Assembly (NCBI GenBank): GCA_020636535.1
Contig: JACJXT010000012.1
Coordinates: 248,001 to 312,000 of the forward strand
Source: Chitinophagales bacterium
GTDB taxonomy: Bacteria > Bacteroidota > Bacteroidia > Chitinophagales > JADIYW01
Reading direction: 5' to 3'
DNA length: 64,000 nucleotides
Positions within the stretch are counted from its first letter, which is position 1; each line of letters starts with the position of its first letter. The translations under genes were made by a program, and so were the position numbers. Below are positions 25,409 to 35,535 of this stretch, in pieces. The notes beneath the pieces were generated by a model. It was not told the DNA's origin, did no database searches, and worked only from the letters and a program-made list of their open reading frames with translations.

Positions 25409-26257
25409 TTGAACAAAATAGCTAAAATATTTGTTGTACTACTTTTTTGCCTAGCAAATACAAGCCATTCTTATGCTCAAGAAAAAGAATTCGGCGTTTG
25501 GGCAGGTACAGTAGTTTATCTAGGCGATTTAAATCCTAATGTCTCTTTCAAAAATGCAAGACAAGCTTTTGGTACATTTTTCCGATACAACTTAAATAAT
25601 CGAATGGCACTAAGAGCAGGTATCAACTATGGGTTTCTACAAGCTAAAGATGCCAATGCTGTTCGTTATCCATACTTACAACACAGAAACTTAAGCTTTA
25701 AAAGCCAATTATTTGAAGGGATGCTAGCTTACGAAATTAACTTCTTTCCATATTCTAATGTACCTAATAGCAAAGAAAGAAACTGGACGCCTTATGTATT
25801 TGGCGGAGCTTCTTTATTTTACTACAGTCCAAGTGTAAGATACGATGGTACTAACTTTAAACTAGAAGCCATTGGAACCGAAGGACAAAAAGATCCAAAT
25901 GTCATTAAAAAAGAAAGAGGATACCAAAGTTATAGTTTTGCAATTGCTTATGGTGGAGGAATTAAATATGCCTTAAACCAAAATTGGGCAATCAATGTAG
26001 AAGTTAGTAGCAGAGCAACTTTTACCGATTTTATCGATGATGTAAGCGGAAAATATCCAGCAGCAGATGAATTATATTACTTATATGGCGATGTAAATAT
26101 TGCAGAGTTACTATCTGATAGATCTACCGAAGTAGGACCAAAAATTGGCTACGAAGGCAAACAAAGAGGAACGAGCAAAGACAAAGACCGATTTATGTTC
26201 TTAGGTGTTACACTTACATATACTATTCACGATCTAAAATGTCCAAAAGTATTCTAA
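25409..26257 (+). CDS. DUF6089 family outer membrane beta-barrel protein
   Basis: The 282-residue protein has a signal peptide (ending SHSYAQ) and an eight-stranded-type barrel; the opening FGVWAGTVVYLGDLNP and RAGINYGFLQAKD strands are typical of DUF6089. Function is unknown, but this family commonly sits just before uppS and bamA in Bacteroidota, as here. It begins with TTG (MNKIAKIFVVLLF); the -7 box 22 bases upstream supports this start and no ATG competes. The uppS start follows after one base, so translation is likely coupled. Confidence 0.87.
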   Translation: MNKIAKIFVVLLFCLANTSHSYAQEKEFGVWAGTVVYLGDLNPNVSFKNARQAFGTFFRYNLNNRMALRAGINYGFLQAKDANAVRYPYLQHRNLSFKSQLFEGMLAYEINFFPYSNVPNSKERNWTPYVFGGASLFYYSPSVRYDGTNFKLEAIGTEGQKDPNVIKKERGYQSYSFAIAYGGGIKYALNQNWAINVEVSSRATFTDFIDDVSGKYPAADELYYLYGDVNIAELLSDRSTEVGPKIGYEGKQRGTSKDKDRFMFLGVTLTYTIHDLKCPKVF

Positions 26258-26258
26258 C

Positions 26259-27029
26259 TTGGAAAACCAACCACAACATATCGACTATAAATCGCTTATC
26301 AACTTAAATAAGTTGCCTAAACACATTGCTATTATAATGGATGGCAACGGAAGATGGGCTCAAGAAAAAGGAAAACACAGAATCTTTGGACATAAAAATG
26401 GTGTAAGTGCAGTGAGAGCAACTACCGAAGCTTGTGCAGAACTAGGCGTACAACATCTTACACTATATGCATTCTCTACTGAAAATTGGAACAGACCACA
26501 AACCGAAGTAAGTGCATTAATGGAACTATTATTCTTAACCATCGGAAAAGAAATAAAAACACTACAAAAAAACAACATCAAGCTTAGTGCAATTGGAAAT
26601 ATTGACACACTACCAGAAAAAAGTCAAAAAGCACTACTAAAAGCTATAGACGAAACCAAATACAATACTAGAATGACATTACACTTGGCTTTAAGTTACG
26701 GTTCTAGAGAAGAAATACTACAAGCAACAAAAAAAATTGCAGAAGCATATAAATTAGGAAAAATTAATATTAATCAAATCAATGAAACCGATTTTGATCA
26801 ATACCTTTACACCAAAAATATACCTGATCCAGAATTATTGATAAGAACAAGTGGAGAACAAAGAATTAGCAATTTCCTTTTATGGCAAATTGCTTATGCA
26901 GAACTTTACTTTACCGATAAATTTTGGCCAGATTTTAATAAAGAAGATATCTATCAAGCTATTTATGACTATCAAAATAGAGAAAGAAGGTTTGGAAAAA
27001 CAAGTAAACAAATTGAAGAAAATGCTTAA
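26259..27029 (+). CDS. uppS: isoprenyl transferase (undecaprenyl diphosphate synthase)
   Basis: The enzyme condenses isopentenyl diphosphate units into the C55 lipid that carries cell-wall and polysaccharide precursors. The 256-residue protein shows the substrate motif IAIIMDGNGRWA with catalytic Asp-28, the ALSYGSREEI block and RTSGEQRISNFLLWQ, all standard for cis-prenyltransferases. It starts with TTG one base after the DUF6089 stop. A 12-base gap separates it from bamA, in line with one operon for envelope assembly. Confidence 0.94.
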   Translation: MENQPQHIDYKSLINLNKLPKHIAIIMDGNGRWAQEKGKHRIFGHKNGVSAVRATTEACAELGVQHLTLYAFSTENWNRPQTEVSALMELLFLTIGKEIKTLQKNNIKLSAIGNIDTLPEKSQKALLKAIDETKYNTRMTLHLALSYGSREEILQATKKIAEAYKLGKININQINETDFDQYLYTKNIPDPELLIRTSGEQRISNFLLWQIAYAELYFTDKFWPDFNKEDIYQAIYDYQNRERRFGKTSKQIEENA

Positions 27030-27041
27030 CGAAATTAAATT

Positions 27042-29735
27042 ATGAATATTAAAATTACTAACTTATACATACTCTTTTTTCTTTGTTTTATAACAACTCA
27101 ACAACTTAGTAAAGCACAAGATTCTGTTAGCATCAATACTATCGAAACAGATGAAAGCAATGCACTATTTTCCTACAAAGAACCAAAATCATACAAAATA
27201 GTAGCTATAGATTTTGATGGATTAAACTATCTCGACAAAACAGTAGTCACTTCATTAACTAGTTTAAAAGTAGGTCAAACCATTACCATTCCAGGCGATG
27301 ATGTTACAAAATGCATCAAAAATTTATGGAATCAAGGACTTTTTGGCGATGTGAGTGTATACGCATCAAAAATTGAAGGCAACGAAATATCAATAGTCAT
27401 TAAAGTTGAAGAAAAACCAAGACTAAACAACATCAATTTCGTAGGCATTAAAAAAGGCGATGCTCAAACACTTATGGAAAGCATAGAAAGTTTTAAAGCA
27501 CGACCACTTACACCAGCACTTAAAAACAACATTGCTAATATTGTTAAAGACTTTTACATAGAAAAATCATATTTAAATACTACGGTAGATATAGAAGAAA
27601 CTGAAGATGTTGGTTTAAAGAACAGTGCATCAATCAATATTAATATAGACAAAGGCAACAAAGTAAAAATAGAATCGGTTACTTATTTAGGCAGAGAAAA
27701 TGGCGAATTGGCTAAAATGCGTAAAGCAATGTCTAAAACAAAACCAATGTCTAAAATCTCATTAATTGATGAAGATGTACCAGACTATTCTACTAAGCAA
27801 AAAATTAAAAACACACTATATACACTAGCCAATTTAAATCACATTTCTTTAATGGATTTCTTAGGAAGCAGATTTAAAATTGCATTTAAAGGCACTAAGT
27901 TCAACGAAGACTTATACAAAGAAGACAAAAACAACTTGTTGGCTTATTATAATAAAATAGGATATAGAGATGCTAAAATTCTAGAAGACACAGTAATTAC
28001 TAATCCAAATACAGGCAATGTAAATATTATTATTAAGCTAGAAGAAGGTAATAAATATTACTTTAGAGACATTAAATTTAAAGGTAATTCTAAATACAGC
28101 GAAGAACAATTAGCCAAAGTATTAAATATAGAAAAAGGCGATGTTTACAATACAGAGTTATTACAACAACGCTTATTTTCCGATCCAAATTATGGCGATA
28201 TCAGTTCACTTTACTACGATGATGGTTATTTGTTCTTTAGTGCAAATCCAGTAGAAGTTGCAGTAGAAAACGATTCTATTGATCTTGAAATTAGAATTAA
28301 CGAAGGACCACAAGCAACGATAAAAAATATCATAATAGAAGGCAACGATAAAACCAACGAACATGTAATTCGTAGAGAATTAAGAACATTACCAGGCGAT
28401 AAATTTTCTCGTACTAACTTAATTCGTTCTCAAAGAGAGTTAGCCAATCTAGGATTTATCGATCCAAATGAAACACAAATTGTACCTATTCCAAATCCAC
28501 AAGACGGAACTGTAGATATTAAATATTCTGTAGTAGAAAAATCTGCCGACCAAATAGAATTATCTGCAGGTTGGGGCGGACAAAATGGTGGTTTAATTGG
28601 TACGCTTGGTTTAAAATTTAACAACTTTTCAGTTAAAAATATGTTCAAAAAAGGAACATGGTCGCCATTACCAACAGGAGATGGTCAACAATTTAGCGTA
28701 AGAGTTGAAACCAATGGTAAACAATACCAAAACTATAACTTCTCATTTACAGAGCCATGGTTAGGTGGTAAAAAACCAAATGCATTTTCTGTAGCAGTGT
28801 TCCGTTCTCGTTTACAAGATGTATTGAATAAAGAAGTAAGAGGTCGTCAAATTACCAATGGTTTGTCGGTAGGTTTAGGAACAAGACTTAAAAAACCAGA
28901 TGACTATTTCATTATGCGTGCTTCTGCAGACTATTATGGCTATCAGCTAAATAATTTTGGCGGAAGATATTATGTAAACAATCAACCATTAACAGATGGT
29001 AAATTCAACAACTTAAACTTTACCTTAAACCTACAAAGAAACAGTATCGACCAACCAGTGTTTCCTACAAGTGGTTCTAGTGTGTCTTTATCTTTAGAAT
29101 TTACACCACCATATTCTTTATTTAAAGGAAAAGATTATAACTACGATGCATTAAGCGATGCAGAACGATATAAATTTGTAGAATATCATAAGTGGAAATT
29201 TAATGTAGATTGGTATACTTCTCTAGGAAAATCTAAGTTTGTACTACGAACAGCAGCTAAATTTGGTTTCTTAGGAAATTATAATAAAAACTTAGGTACA
29301 ACACCTTTCGAAAGATTTGAAGTTGGTGGAAATGGTATTCCTTCTTCTGTAACTTTATTTGGTACAGACATTATAGCACAAAGAGGTTACGAAGGACCAT
29401 ACTCTTCAAATGGTGGCGATCCAATCTATAACAAATTTGTAATGGAATTACGCTATCCATTCTCATTAAATCCATCTGCAACGGTTTACGGTATTCTATT
29501 TGCAGAAGGAGCCAACACTTATAAAGATATTAAAAACTATAATCCATTCCAATTAAAAAAGAGTGTGGGCTTCGGTATTAGAGCCATTTTACCAATGTTT
29601 GGATTGATTGGAATTGATTATGGCATACGATTTGATAATGCTAATGGTAGTAGTATCCAAAATGCTAATGGTTTCTTCGATTACATCGGTAAAAACGGAA
29701 ACATATCATTCATTTTAGGATTCGAACCTGAATAA
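27042..29735 (+). CDS. bamA: outer membrane protein assembly factor BamA
   Basis: BamA folds beta-barrel proteins into the outer membrane. The 897-residue protein has a signal peptide (ending SKAQD), about five POTRA domains (roughly 55-480, for example IKNIIIEGNDKTNEHVIRR) and a 16-strand barrel with the surface-antigen signature (GWGGQNGGLIGTLG onward). The C-terminus reads FILGFEPE, a few residues past the usual terminal aromatic. It lies in the conserved order uppS-bamA-ompH-ompH. No lipoprotein partners of the Bam complex are in the window. Confidence 0.94.
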   Translation: MNIKITNLYILFFLCFITTQQLSKAQDSVSINTIETDESNALFSYKEPKSYKIVAIDFDGLNYLDKTVVTSLTSLKVGQTITIPGDDVTKCIKNLWNQGLFGDVSVYASKIEGNEISIVIKVEEKPRLNNINFVGIKKGDAQTLMESIESFKARPLTPALKNNIANIVKDFYIEKSYLNTTVDIEETEDVGLKNSASININIDKGNKVKIESVTYLGRENGELAKMRKAMSKTKPMSKISLIDEDVPDYSTKQKIKNTLYTLANLNHISLMDFLGSRFKIAFKGTKFNEDLYKEDKNNLLAYYNKIGYRDAKILEDTVITNPNTGNVNIIIKLEEGNKYYFRDIKFKGNSKYSEEQLAKVLNIEKGDVYNTELLQQRLFSDPNYGDISSLYYDDGYLFFSANPVEVAVENDSIDLEIRINEGPQATIKNIIIEGNDKTNEHVIRRELRTLPGDKFSRTNLIRSQRELANLGFIDPNETQIVPIPNPQDGTVDIKYSVVEKSADQIELSAGWGGQNGGLIGTLGLKFNNFSVKNMFKKGTWSPLPTGDGQQFSVRVETNGKQYQNYNFSFTEPWLGGKKPNAFSVAVFRSRLQDVLNKEVRGRQITNGLSVGLGTRLKKPDDYFIMRASADYYGYQLNNFGGRYYVNNQPLTDGKFNNLNFTLNLQRNSIDQPVFPTSGSSVSLSLEFTPPYSLFKGKDYNYDALSDAERYKFVEYHKWKFNVDWYTSLGKSKFVLRTAAKFGFLGNYNKNLGTTPFERFEVGGNGIPSSVTLFGTDIIAQRGYEGPYSSNGGDPIYNKFVMELRYPFSLNPSATVYGILFAEGANTYKDIKNYNPFQLKKSVGFGIRAILPMFGLIGIDYGIRFDNANGSSIQNANGFFDYIGKNGNISFILGFEPE

Positions 29736-29747
29736 AAAAATATTATT

Positions 29748-30260
29748 ATGAAAAAAGCAACTGTATTATTTAGCTTATTATTTTTAGTTGTAGCAGGAAG
29801 TTTTGCTCAACGATTTGCTTATGTAGACACGAAGTATATTTTAGAAAAAATGCCAGAATATACACAAGCACAAGCTGCATTAGACAAACAAGCAGCACTT
29901 TGGCAACAAGAAATCGACAACAAAAATGAAGCACTTAAAAAAATGTATAACAAATATCAGGCAGAAGAATTTTTATTGTCTGATGATTTGAAAAAAGAAA
30001 GAGAAAATGAAATTATGCAGGCAGAAGAAGAAGTAAAAGAACTTCAAAAACAAAGATTTGGCTTTAATGGCGATTTATTCACTAAAAGACAAGAACTGAT
30101 TCAGCCAGTACAAGACAAAGTTTTTGATGCAGTGCAAAAAATATCAGAACAAAGAGCGTACGATTTTATTTTCGATAAAGCGTCTGGTGGTGCTACCATG
30201 TTGTACACCAATCCCAAATACGATATTAGCGAAGAAGTCATTAAAAAACTAGGACTATAA
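29748..30260 (+). CDS. ompH: OmpH/Skp family periplasmic chaperone (copy 1)
   Basis: The 170-residue protein has a signal peptide (to GSFAQ) and the Skp layout: a beta strand FAYVDTKYILEKMPEY, a long charged coiled coil (about 45-120) and a closing strand AYDFIFDKASGGATMLY. Skp trimers carry unfolded outer membrane proteins across the periplasm to BamA. The gene follows bamA by 12 bases. The next gene is a paralogue. Confidence 0.93.
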   Translation: MKKATVLFSLLFLVVAGSFAQRFAYVDTKYILEKMPEYTQAQAALDKQAALWQQEIDNKNEALKKMYNKYQAEEFLLSDDLKKERENEIMQAEEEVKELQKQRFGFNGDLFTKRQELIQPVQDKVFDAVQKISEQRAYDFIFDKASGGATMLYTNPKYDISEEVIKKLGL

Positions 30261-30296
30261 AAACTTATTTGTAAACCAATTATAATTTTAAATAAC

Positions 30297-30833
30297 ATGA
30301 AGAAATTTTTAACAATTGCAACACTATTTATTGGATTAGCATTTTCTGCTAATGCACAAAAATTTGGTCACTTAAACTCTCTAGATTTATATAGTTTAAT
30401 GCCAGAAGTAATCGCAGCTGACTCAATGGTGCAAGTTTATGCTCAAGAGTTAGATGGACTATTAAACGATATGTACACAGAGTACGATACTAAAGCGAAA
30501 GGAGCTTCTGAGAAGAAACAAAAAGGACTTTTAACACCAGCTTCTGAAGAACTAGTATTAAAAGAGTTAGCAGATTTAGAAAAAAGAATTACCGATTTTC
30601 AAAATTCTGCTGATGCTAAAATTCAAGACAAGCAGTCAAAATTATTAGCACCAATTAACGAAAAAGTATACAATGCTGTACAAAAAGTAGCTAAAGCAAA
30701 TGCATATACTTATATTTTTGATGTAAGTAGTGGTGCTTTAGTATATGCTAATCAAAGCGACGATGTTTTGCCTTTAATCGCTAAAGAATTAGGTTTAAAA
30801 CTTCCAGCAGATTATGGCAAAACACCTCAATAA
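30297..30833 (+). CDS. ompH: OmpH/Skp family periplasmic chaperone (copy 2)
   Basis: The 178-residue protein is a paralogue of the gene just upstream with the same build: signal peptide (ending SANAQ), strand KFGHLNSLDLYSLMPE, a coiled coil and closing strand YTYIFDVSSGALVYANQSD. It differs throughout, so the duplication is old. Two Skp genes in tandem behind bamA are usual in Bacteroidota and may form separate or mixed trimers. murI follows by 17 bases. Confidence 0.93.
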   Translation: MKKFLTIATLFIGLAFSANAQKFGHLNSLDLYSLMPEVIAADSMVQVYAQELDGLLNDMYTEYDTKAKGASEKKQKGLLTPASEELVLKELADLEKRITDFQNSADAKIQDKQSKLLAPINEKVYNAVQKVAKANAYTYIFDVSSGALVYANQSDDVLPLIAKELGLKLPADYGKTPQ

Positions 30834-30850
30834 AAATTAATCAATAGTAA

Positions 30851-31654
30851 ATGGATGCACAAAATCCAATAGGTATATTTGATTCTGGTATTGGCGGCTT
30901 AACGGTCGCCAATGCTATTTTAGCACTATTACCAAAAGAGTCTTTAATCTATTTTGGCGATACTGCTCATTTGCCGTACGGTGATAAATCTGCTGATGCG
31001 ATTAAAAGCTATGCTAAAAACATTACTGAGTTTTTACTTAAGCACAAAGTAAAAATGATAGTTATTGCATGTAATACAGCATCGGCACATGCTTATCATT
31101 TGGTACAAAATATCGCAAAAGATATTCCTGTTATCAATGTAATAGAACCAGTAGTCAATTACATTTTAGATAAGCAATACAAAAAAGTAGGCATTATTGG
31201 AACACAAGGTACTGTCAACTCAAAAGTGTACTTAAATCAAATTCAAGAAAAATCAAACACTATAAATGCAGTACAATTAGCTACACCTTTACTAGCACCA
31301 ATGATAGAATCTGGATTTGTAAATGGCGAGATTTCTCATTTAGTAATAGAAGAATATTTAAGCGATGCTTCCTTACAAAATATAGATAGCTTGATATTAG
31401 CTTGTACACATTATCCACTAATAAAGAAAGAAATAGAAGCATACTATAAAAGCAAAAACTTACAAGTAGAAGTATTGGCGACCAACGAAATTGTAGCACA
31501 ATATGTAAAACAGTTTGCTATAGAAAACGGACTAGTCAATTACAATAATGAGTTTGAACGAAAGTTTTTTGTATCAGACTATACACAAAGCTTTGAAAAA
31601 ACCACTCAGCTCTTTTACGGAAAAACCATACACCTAAAGCAAGAAAAGTTGTAA
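30851..31654 (+). CDS. murI: glutamate racemase
   Basis: The enzyme converts L- to D-glutamate for peptidoglycan. The 267-residue protein has both catalytic cysteines (ACNTASA near residue 74 and LACTHYPL near 185), the substrate-binding FDSGIGGLTV at the N-terminus and GTQGTVNSKVY. The length is normal. As the last gene of the envelope cluster it fits the theme of wall and outer membrane assembly. It is followed by 66 bases and then the restriction-modification gene with its own promoter. Confidence 0.95.
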   Translation: MDAQNPIGIFDSGIGGLTVANAILALLPKESLIYFGDTAHLPYGDKSADAIKSYAKNITEFLLKHKVKMIVIACNTASAHAYHLVQNIAKDIPVINVIEPVVNYILDKQYKKVGIIGTQGTVNSKVYLNQIQEKSNTINAVQLATPLLAPMIESGFVNGEISHLVIEEYLSDASLQNIDSLILACTHYPLIKKEIEAYYKSKNLQVEVLATNEIVAQYVKQFAIENGLVNYNNEFERKFFVSDYTQSFEKTTQLFYGKTIHLKQEKL

Positions 31655-31702
31655 ATAATATATAATTTAATTTCTTTAGTAAATTATTACAATAAATTTT
31701 TA

Positions 31703-31710
31703 TAATTTTG
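31703..31710 (+). promoter_or_regulatory. -7 promoter box (TAATTTTG) of the restriction-modification gene
   Basis: TAATTTTG matches the consensus and ends ten bases before the ATG at 31721, so the gene is probably transcribed separately from murI with a short leader. Confidence 0.6.
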
Positions 31711-31720
31711 ATATATTCTT

Positions 31721-34700
31721 ATGAATGTACACAACTTTGTTAAAGCACTAAATTTTCTTCCAAAAGAGAACGCTTCTGATATTTTTATTAAAAAATATGC
31801 AGATAACTATGCTATTGAGGTTGATGTAAAGAATTCAATCTTTAATTTTGGTGGAAAAGTTAAAGTTGGAGATAAAGCAATTCAAAATATCACAAAACCA
31901 GAAGATTGGGTAGTATTTGAATGTGTGGATAGGTTACTCGAAAAAGGATATAAACCAAAAAACATCTCATTAGAAAAAGTTTATCCAGCAGGACATGGAT
32001 TTTCTGGAAGATTAGATATTTGTGTTACACATGATGATGGTTCTGAGTATTTATTAATTGAATGTAAAACCTACGGTAAAGAATTTGATAAAGCTTTAAA
32101 TCGCTTAAATAAAGATGGCGGACAGCTTTTTACCTATTTTAAGTTTAGTAATAAGGCAGATGTTATTATGCTTTATACTTCTGAATTGAAAGGAAAAGAA
32201 ATTGTTTATCAAAACGAAATTATAAAAATTGAAGCCGATTATAGAACTGGTGATGTAAAAGATTTTTACGAAAAATGGAATAAATTAACCAAAGACAATG
32301 GTATTTTTGACACTTGGGTAAAACCTTACAACTTTGAAAGTAAAGCATTAACAATAAATGACTTAGAAGAAATAAGACAAGAAGATAGTAGCTTTATATT
32401 CAATCGTTTTTTAGAAATTCTTCGACATAATGTAGTTTCAGATAAAGGAAATGCTTTTAATAGAATCTTCACCTTATTCCTTTGTAAAATTTATGATGAA
32501 AAAGATAAAGAAGATACCGATAAAGAATTAGAATTTCAGTGGTTTGAATCTCCATTTACTTATGATGGCGTTTATTATGAAAAAGACGACCATAAAATTT
32601 TTCAAATTAGATTGACCGATTTGTATAAAAATGGTATGAAAGCATTTTTAGAAAAAAATGTAACTGATTTATCCGACCAAGAATTTAATGATAAATTTTA
32701 TTATTTAACCGAAGAGCAAAGAGCACCAATTCTTGTTGAGTTTAAAAAGATTAGATTAGAAAAAAATAACGAGTTTGCTATAAAAGATGTGTATGATGAG
32801 CAATCTTTTTATGATAATGCCGTAGTGGTTAAAGAAATTGTAGAATTGCTTCAAAAATATAAAATACGCTATACAAAAAAACAACAATACCTTTCTGATT
32901 TTTTTGAATTACTGCTAACTACAGGTTTAAAACAAGAGTCTGGACAATTTTTTACACCAGTGCCAGTTTCTCAGTTTATAATTAAAAGTTTACCTATCGA
33001 TAAAATCATTGAAGATAAATTGCAGAAAGGAGTAAGCAATGAATACTTGCCTCATGTAATAGATTATGCAGCAGGAAGTGGACATTTTCTTACAGAAAGT
33101 ATGCACGAAATCCAACGGATTATTGATAGTAATGAGTTTTTAGGGTTAAAAAAAGATGTAAAAAAGTTTATAGATAAAGCTAAAACCTATCATTTTGACT
33201 GGGCTTTTGATTATGTATATGGTATAGAAAAAGATTATCGCTTAGTAAAAGTCGGCAAAGTCGGTTGTTATTTACACGGCGATGGATTAGCGAATGTTAT
33301 TCATTCTGATGGATTGGCTCGTTTTAGTCATTCAGATTATAAAGGAATTTTAAAACATCAAGACAAAGATTTTCCTAAAGAAAACAAACAGTTTGATATT
33401 GTTATCTCAAATCCACCTTATTCAGTTTCAGCATTCAGAAACAATGCTTCTAAATATTACAATCAGGAAGAATTTGATTTATATAATAAACTCACAGATG
33501 TTAGTTCCGAAATAGAATGTTTGTTTATAGAACGCACTAAGCAATTGCTTAAAGATGGTGGCGTGGCAGGTATTATATTACCAAGTTCTATTTTAAGCAA
33601 TTCTGGTATATATGCTAAAGCTAGAGAAGTTATTTTGCAATATTTTGATATTGTAGCTATAACAGAGTTAGGTTCTAATACCTTTATGGCAACAGGTACA
33701 AATACTGTTACTTTATTTTTAAGACGAAGAAACAATTATGATTGCGAAAAAATAAAATCGTTTGTAAATAGGTTTTTAGACAATTTTTTAGACAATACTA
33801 TACAAATAAACGATAATACCCAAGCCATAGAAAAGCCAATTGCTAAATACATAAACCATGTTTGGCAAGATATTTCGTTTGATGATTATGTAACACTATT
33901 AAAACAAAAACCAACAAAAGCAATTGAAACACACGAAATATATAAAGAATATAGAAAAAAGATAAAGGCAAAAGACGAAAAAGCATTTTGGCAAACACTA
34001 ATAGAAATAGAAACAGAAAAATTGTACTATTTTATAATGGCATATCCGCAAAAAGTAGTATTGGTAAAAAGTGGTGAGAAAAATGCAGAAAAACGATTTT
34101 TGGGATACGAATTCTCCAACAGAAGAGGAAGTGAAGGTATACACCCAATACAACGAGGAAAAAATATAAGTGATTGCACGCAATTGTTTGATGAAGATAC
34201 TTTTGAAAACCCGAGCAAAGCAAGCACCTATATTTACAAAGCATTTACAGGTGATTATGATTTTGCAATTGATAAAACGATGCAAAAAAATATTTCTCGC
34301 CATGATTTGGTAGATATGCTCACTTTTGACCGAGTTGATTTTGAAAAAAACATTTCACTTTCGGTTAAAAAAAAAGTAAAGATTGAGAGTAAGTGGGAAT
34401 TAGTTAGAATTGGAGATTTATCGAAAGAAATAATTAATGGAAGTACACCCTCAAAAAACGAATTTAAATTTTGGGACAAAAAAGAACTAAATTGGTTAAC
34501 TGTTGCTGATTTTAATTCAGATAAATTAGAGGTCGATAATACTGAAAATTTTGTTTCTCGTTTTGCTTTAGAAAATAACAAAGTTAGACTTGTTCCAAAA
34601 AACAGTGTATTGGTTAGTTGTACCGCAACCATTGGAAAAGTTGGAATTAATTCAATAGAACTAACCACAAATCAACAAATTAATTCAATTATTTGTAATC

Positions 34701-35533
34701 AAAATATTTTGCCTTACTATTTAGGAAATATTTTAAAAGTACACGGAAAATTATTAGAAGAATTAACATCAAATTCTGGCGTGAAACATGTTAATCTTCA
34801 AATGCTTAATGACTTTAAAATTCCACTTCCACCTCTCAACATTCAACAAAAAATAGTTGCAGAAATTGAAGTTTTAGAAACCAAAGAAAAGGAAGCAAAA
34901 GAGAAAGTTGAGGAACAAAAAGAAAATATTAAAAATGTAATTTCTAAAGTTTCAGGAAACTTAATTTCTCTATCAGAAATAACTTCTAAAATTGGAAGTG
35001 GAGCTACTCCAAGAGGCGGAGAAGGTTCATACAAACAAAATGGTATTTCATTAATTCGCAGTCAAAATGTTTATGATAATGAATTTTATGAAAAAGGATT
35101 GGCTTTTATAGATGAAGAACAAGCTGAAAAACTAAAAGGTGTAACAGTTGAAAAAAATGATATTTTATTCAATATAACTGGAGCTTCAATTTGCAGATGT
35201 TGCATTGTACCTGAAATACATTTACCAGCAAGAGTAAATCAACATGTTTCAATAATTAGAGTTACTAAAAAAGCTTTACCAAAATATGTTCAAACAATAT
35301 TGGTTTCTGAAACTTATAAAAATCAATTATTAGAAATTGGAGACGGAGCAACTTCAAGAGAAGCAATAACAAAACAACAATTAGAAGACTTTAAAATCCC
35401 ACTTCCACCAATTACCGAGCAACAAAAAATTGTTGCCAAAATTGAGAAAATAGAAGCAAAAATTAAGGATTTAGAAACAGAAATTGCTTCAATTCCTAAA
35501 CAAAAGGAAGCTATACTGAAAAAACATCTTTAA
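31721..35533 (+). CDS. single-chain restriction-modification-specificity enzyme (type IIB/IIG, AloI-like)
   Basis: The 1270-residue protein fuses three activities. Residues about 60-180 form a PD-(D/E)xK nuclease of the HsdR N-terminal type (SGRLDICV, then LLIECKTYG, with Asp-99, Glu-114 and Lys-116). Residues about 370-700 are an HsdM-like N6-adenine methylase with GQFFTPVPVS, the SAM loop DYAAGSGHFL (about 447) and the catalytic NPPY (about 563). Residues about 885-1270 are an HsdS-like region with two target-recognition domains, each ending in PLPPxxxQQKIVAxIE (about 1035 and 1227). There is no helicase motor, so it is not a normal type I HsdR. Enzymes with this order (AloI class) cut on both sides of a bipartite site. 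It stands alone, convergent with accC. Confidence 0.88.
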   Translation: MNVHNFVKALNFLPKENASDIFIKKYADNYAIEVDVKNSIFNFGGKVKVGDKAIQNITKPEDWVVFECVDRLLEKGYKPKNISLEKVYPAGHGFSGRLDICVTHDDGSEYLLIECKTYGKEFDKALNRLNKDGGQLFTYFKFSNKADVIMLYTSELKGKEIVYQNEIIKIEADYRTGDVKDFYEKWNKLTKDNGIFDTWVKPYNFESKALTINDLEEIRQEDSSFIFNRFLEILRHNVVSDKGNAFNRIFTLFLCKIYDEKDKEDTDKELEFQWFESPFTYDGVYYEKDDHKIFQIRLTDLYKNGMKAFLEKNVTDLSDQEFNDKFYYLTEEQRAPILVEFKKIRLEKNNEFAIKDVYDEQSFYDNAVVVKEIVELLQKYKIRYTKKQQYLSDFFELLLTTGLKQESGQFFTPVPVSQFIIKSLPIDKIIEDKLQKGVSNEYLPHVIDYAAGSGHFLTESMHEIQRIIDSNEFLGLKKDVKKFIDKAKTYHFDWAFDYVYGIEKDYRLVKVGKVGCYLHGDGLANVIHSDGLARFSHSDYKGILKHQDKDFPKENKQFDIVISNPPYSVSAFRNNASKYYNQEEFDLYNKLTDVSSEIECLFIERTKQLLKDGGVAGIILPSSILSNSGIYAKAREVILQYFDIVAITELGSNTFMATGTNTVTLFLRRRNNYDCEKIKSFVNRFLDNFLDNTIQINDNTQAIEKPIAKYINHVWQDISFDDYVTLLKQKPTKAIETHEIYKEYRKKIKAKDEKAFWQTLIEIETEKLYYFIMAYPQKVVLVKSGEKNAEKRFLGYEFSNRRGSEGIHPIQRGKNISDCTQLFDEDTFENPSKASTYIYKAFTGDYDFAIDKTMQKNISRHDLVDMLTFDRVDFEKNISLSVKKKVKIESKWELVRIGDLSKEIINGSTPSKNEFKFWDKKELNWLTVADFNSDKLEVDNTENFVSRFALENNKVRLVPKNSVLVSCTATIGKVGINSIELTTNQQINSIICNQNILPYYLGNILKVHGKLLEELTSNSGVKHVNLQMLNDFKIPLPPLNIQQKIVAEIEVLETKEKEAKEKVEEQKENIKNVISKVSGNLISLSEITSKIGSGATPRGGEGSYKQNGISLIRSQNVYDNEFYEKGLAFIDEEQAEKLKGVTVEKNDILFNITGASICRCCIVPEIHLPARVNQHVSIIRVTKKALPKYVQTILVSETYKNQLLEIGDGATSREAITKQQLEDFKIPLPPITEQQKIVAKIEKIEAKIKDLETEIASIPKQKEAILKKHL

Positions 35534-35535
35534 TG

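Noticed and set aside
33998..34668. Minus-strand open frames inside the restriction-modification gene
   Set aside because: They lie opposite the linker and first recognition domain, whose motifs on the plus strand are continuous.
31721..35533. Ordinary type I restriction operon (hsdR, hsdM, hsdS)
   Set aside because: There is one uninterrupted frame and no helicase motor; the nuclease is fused directly to the methylase.
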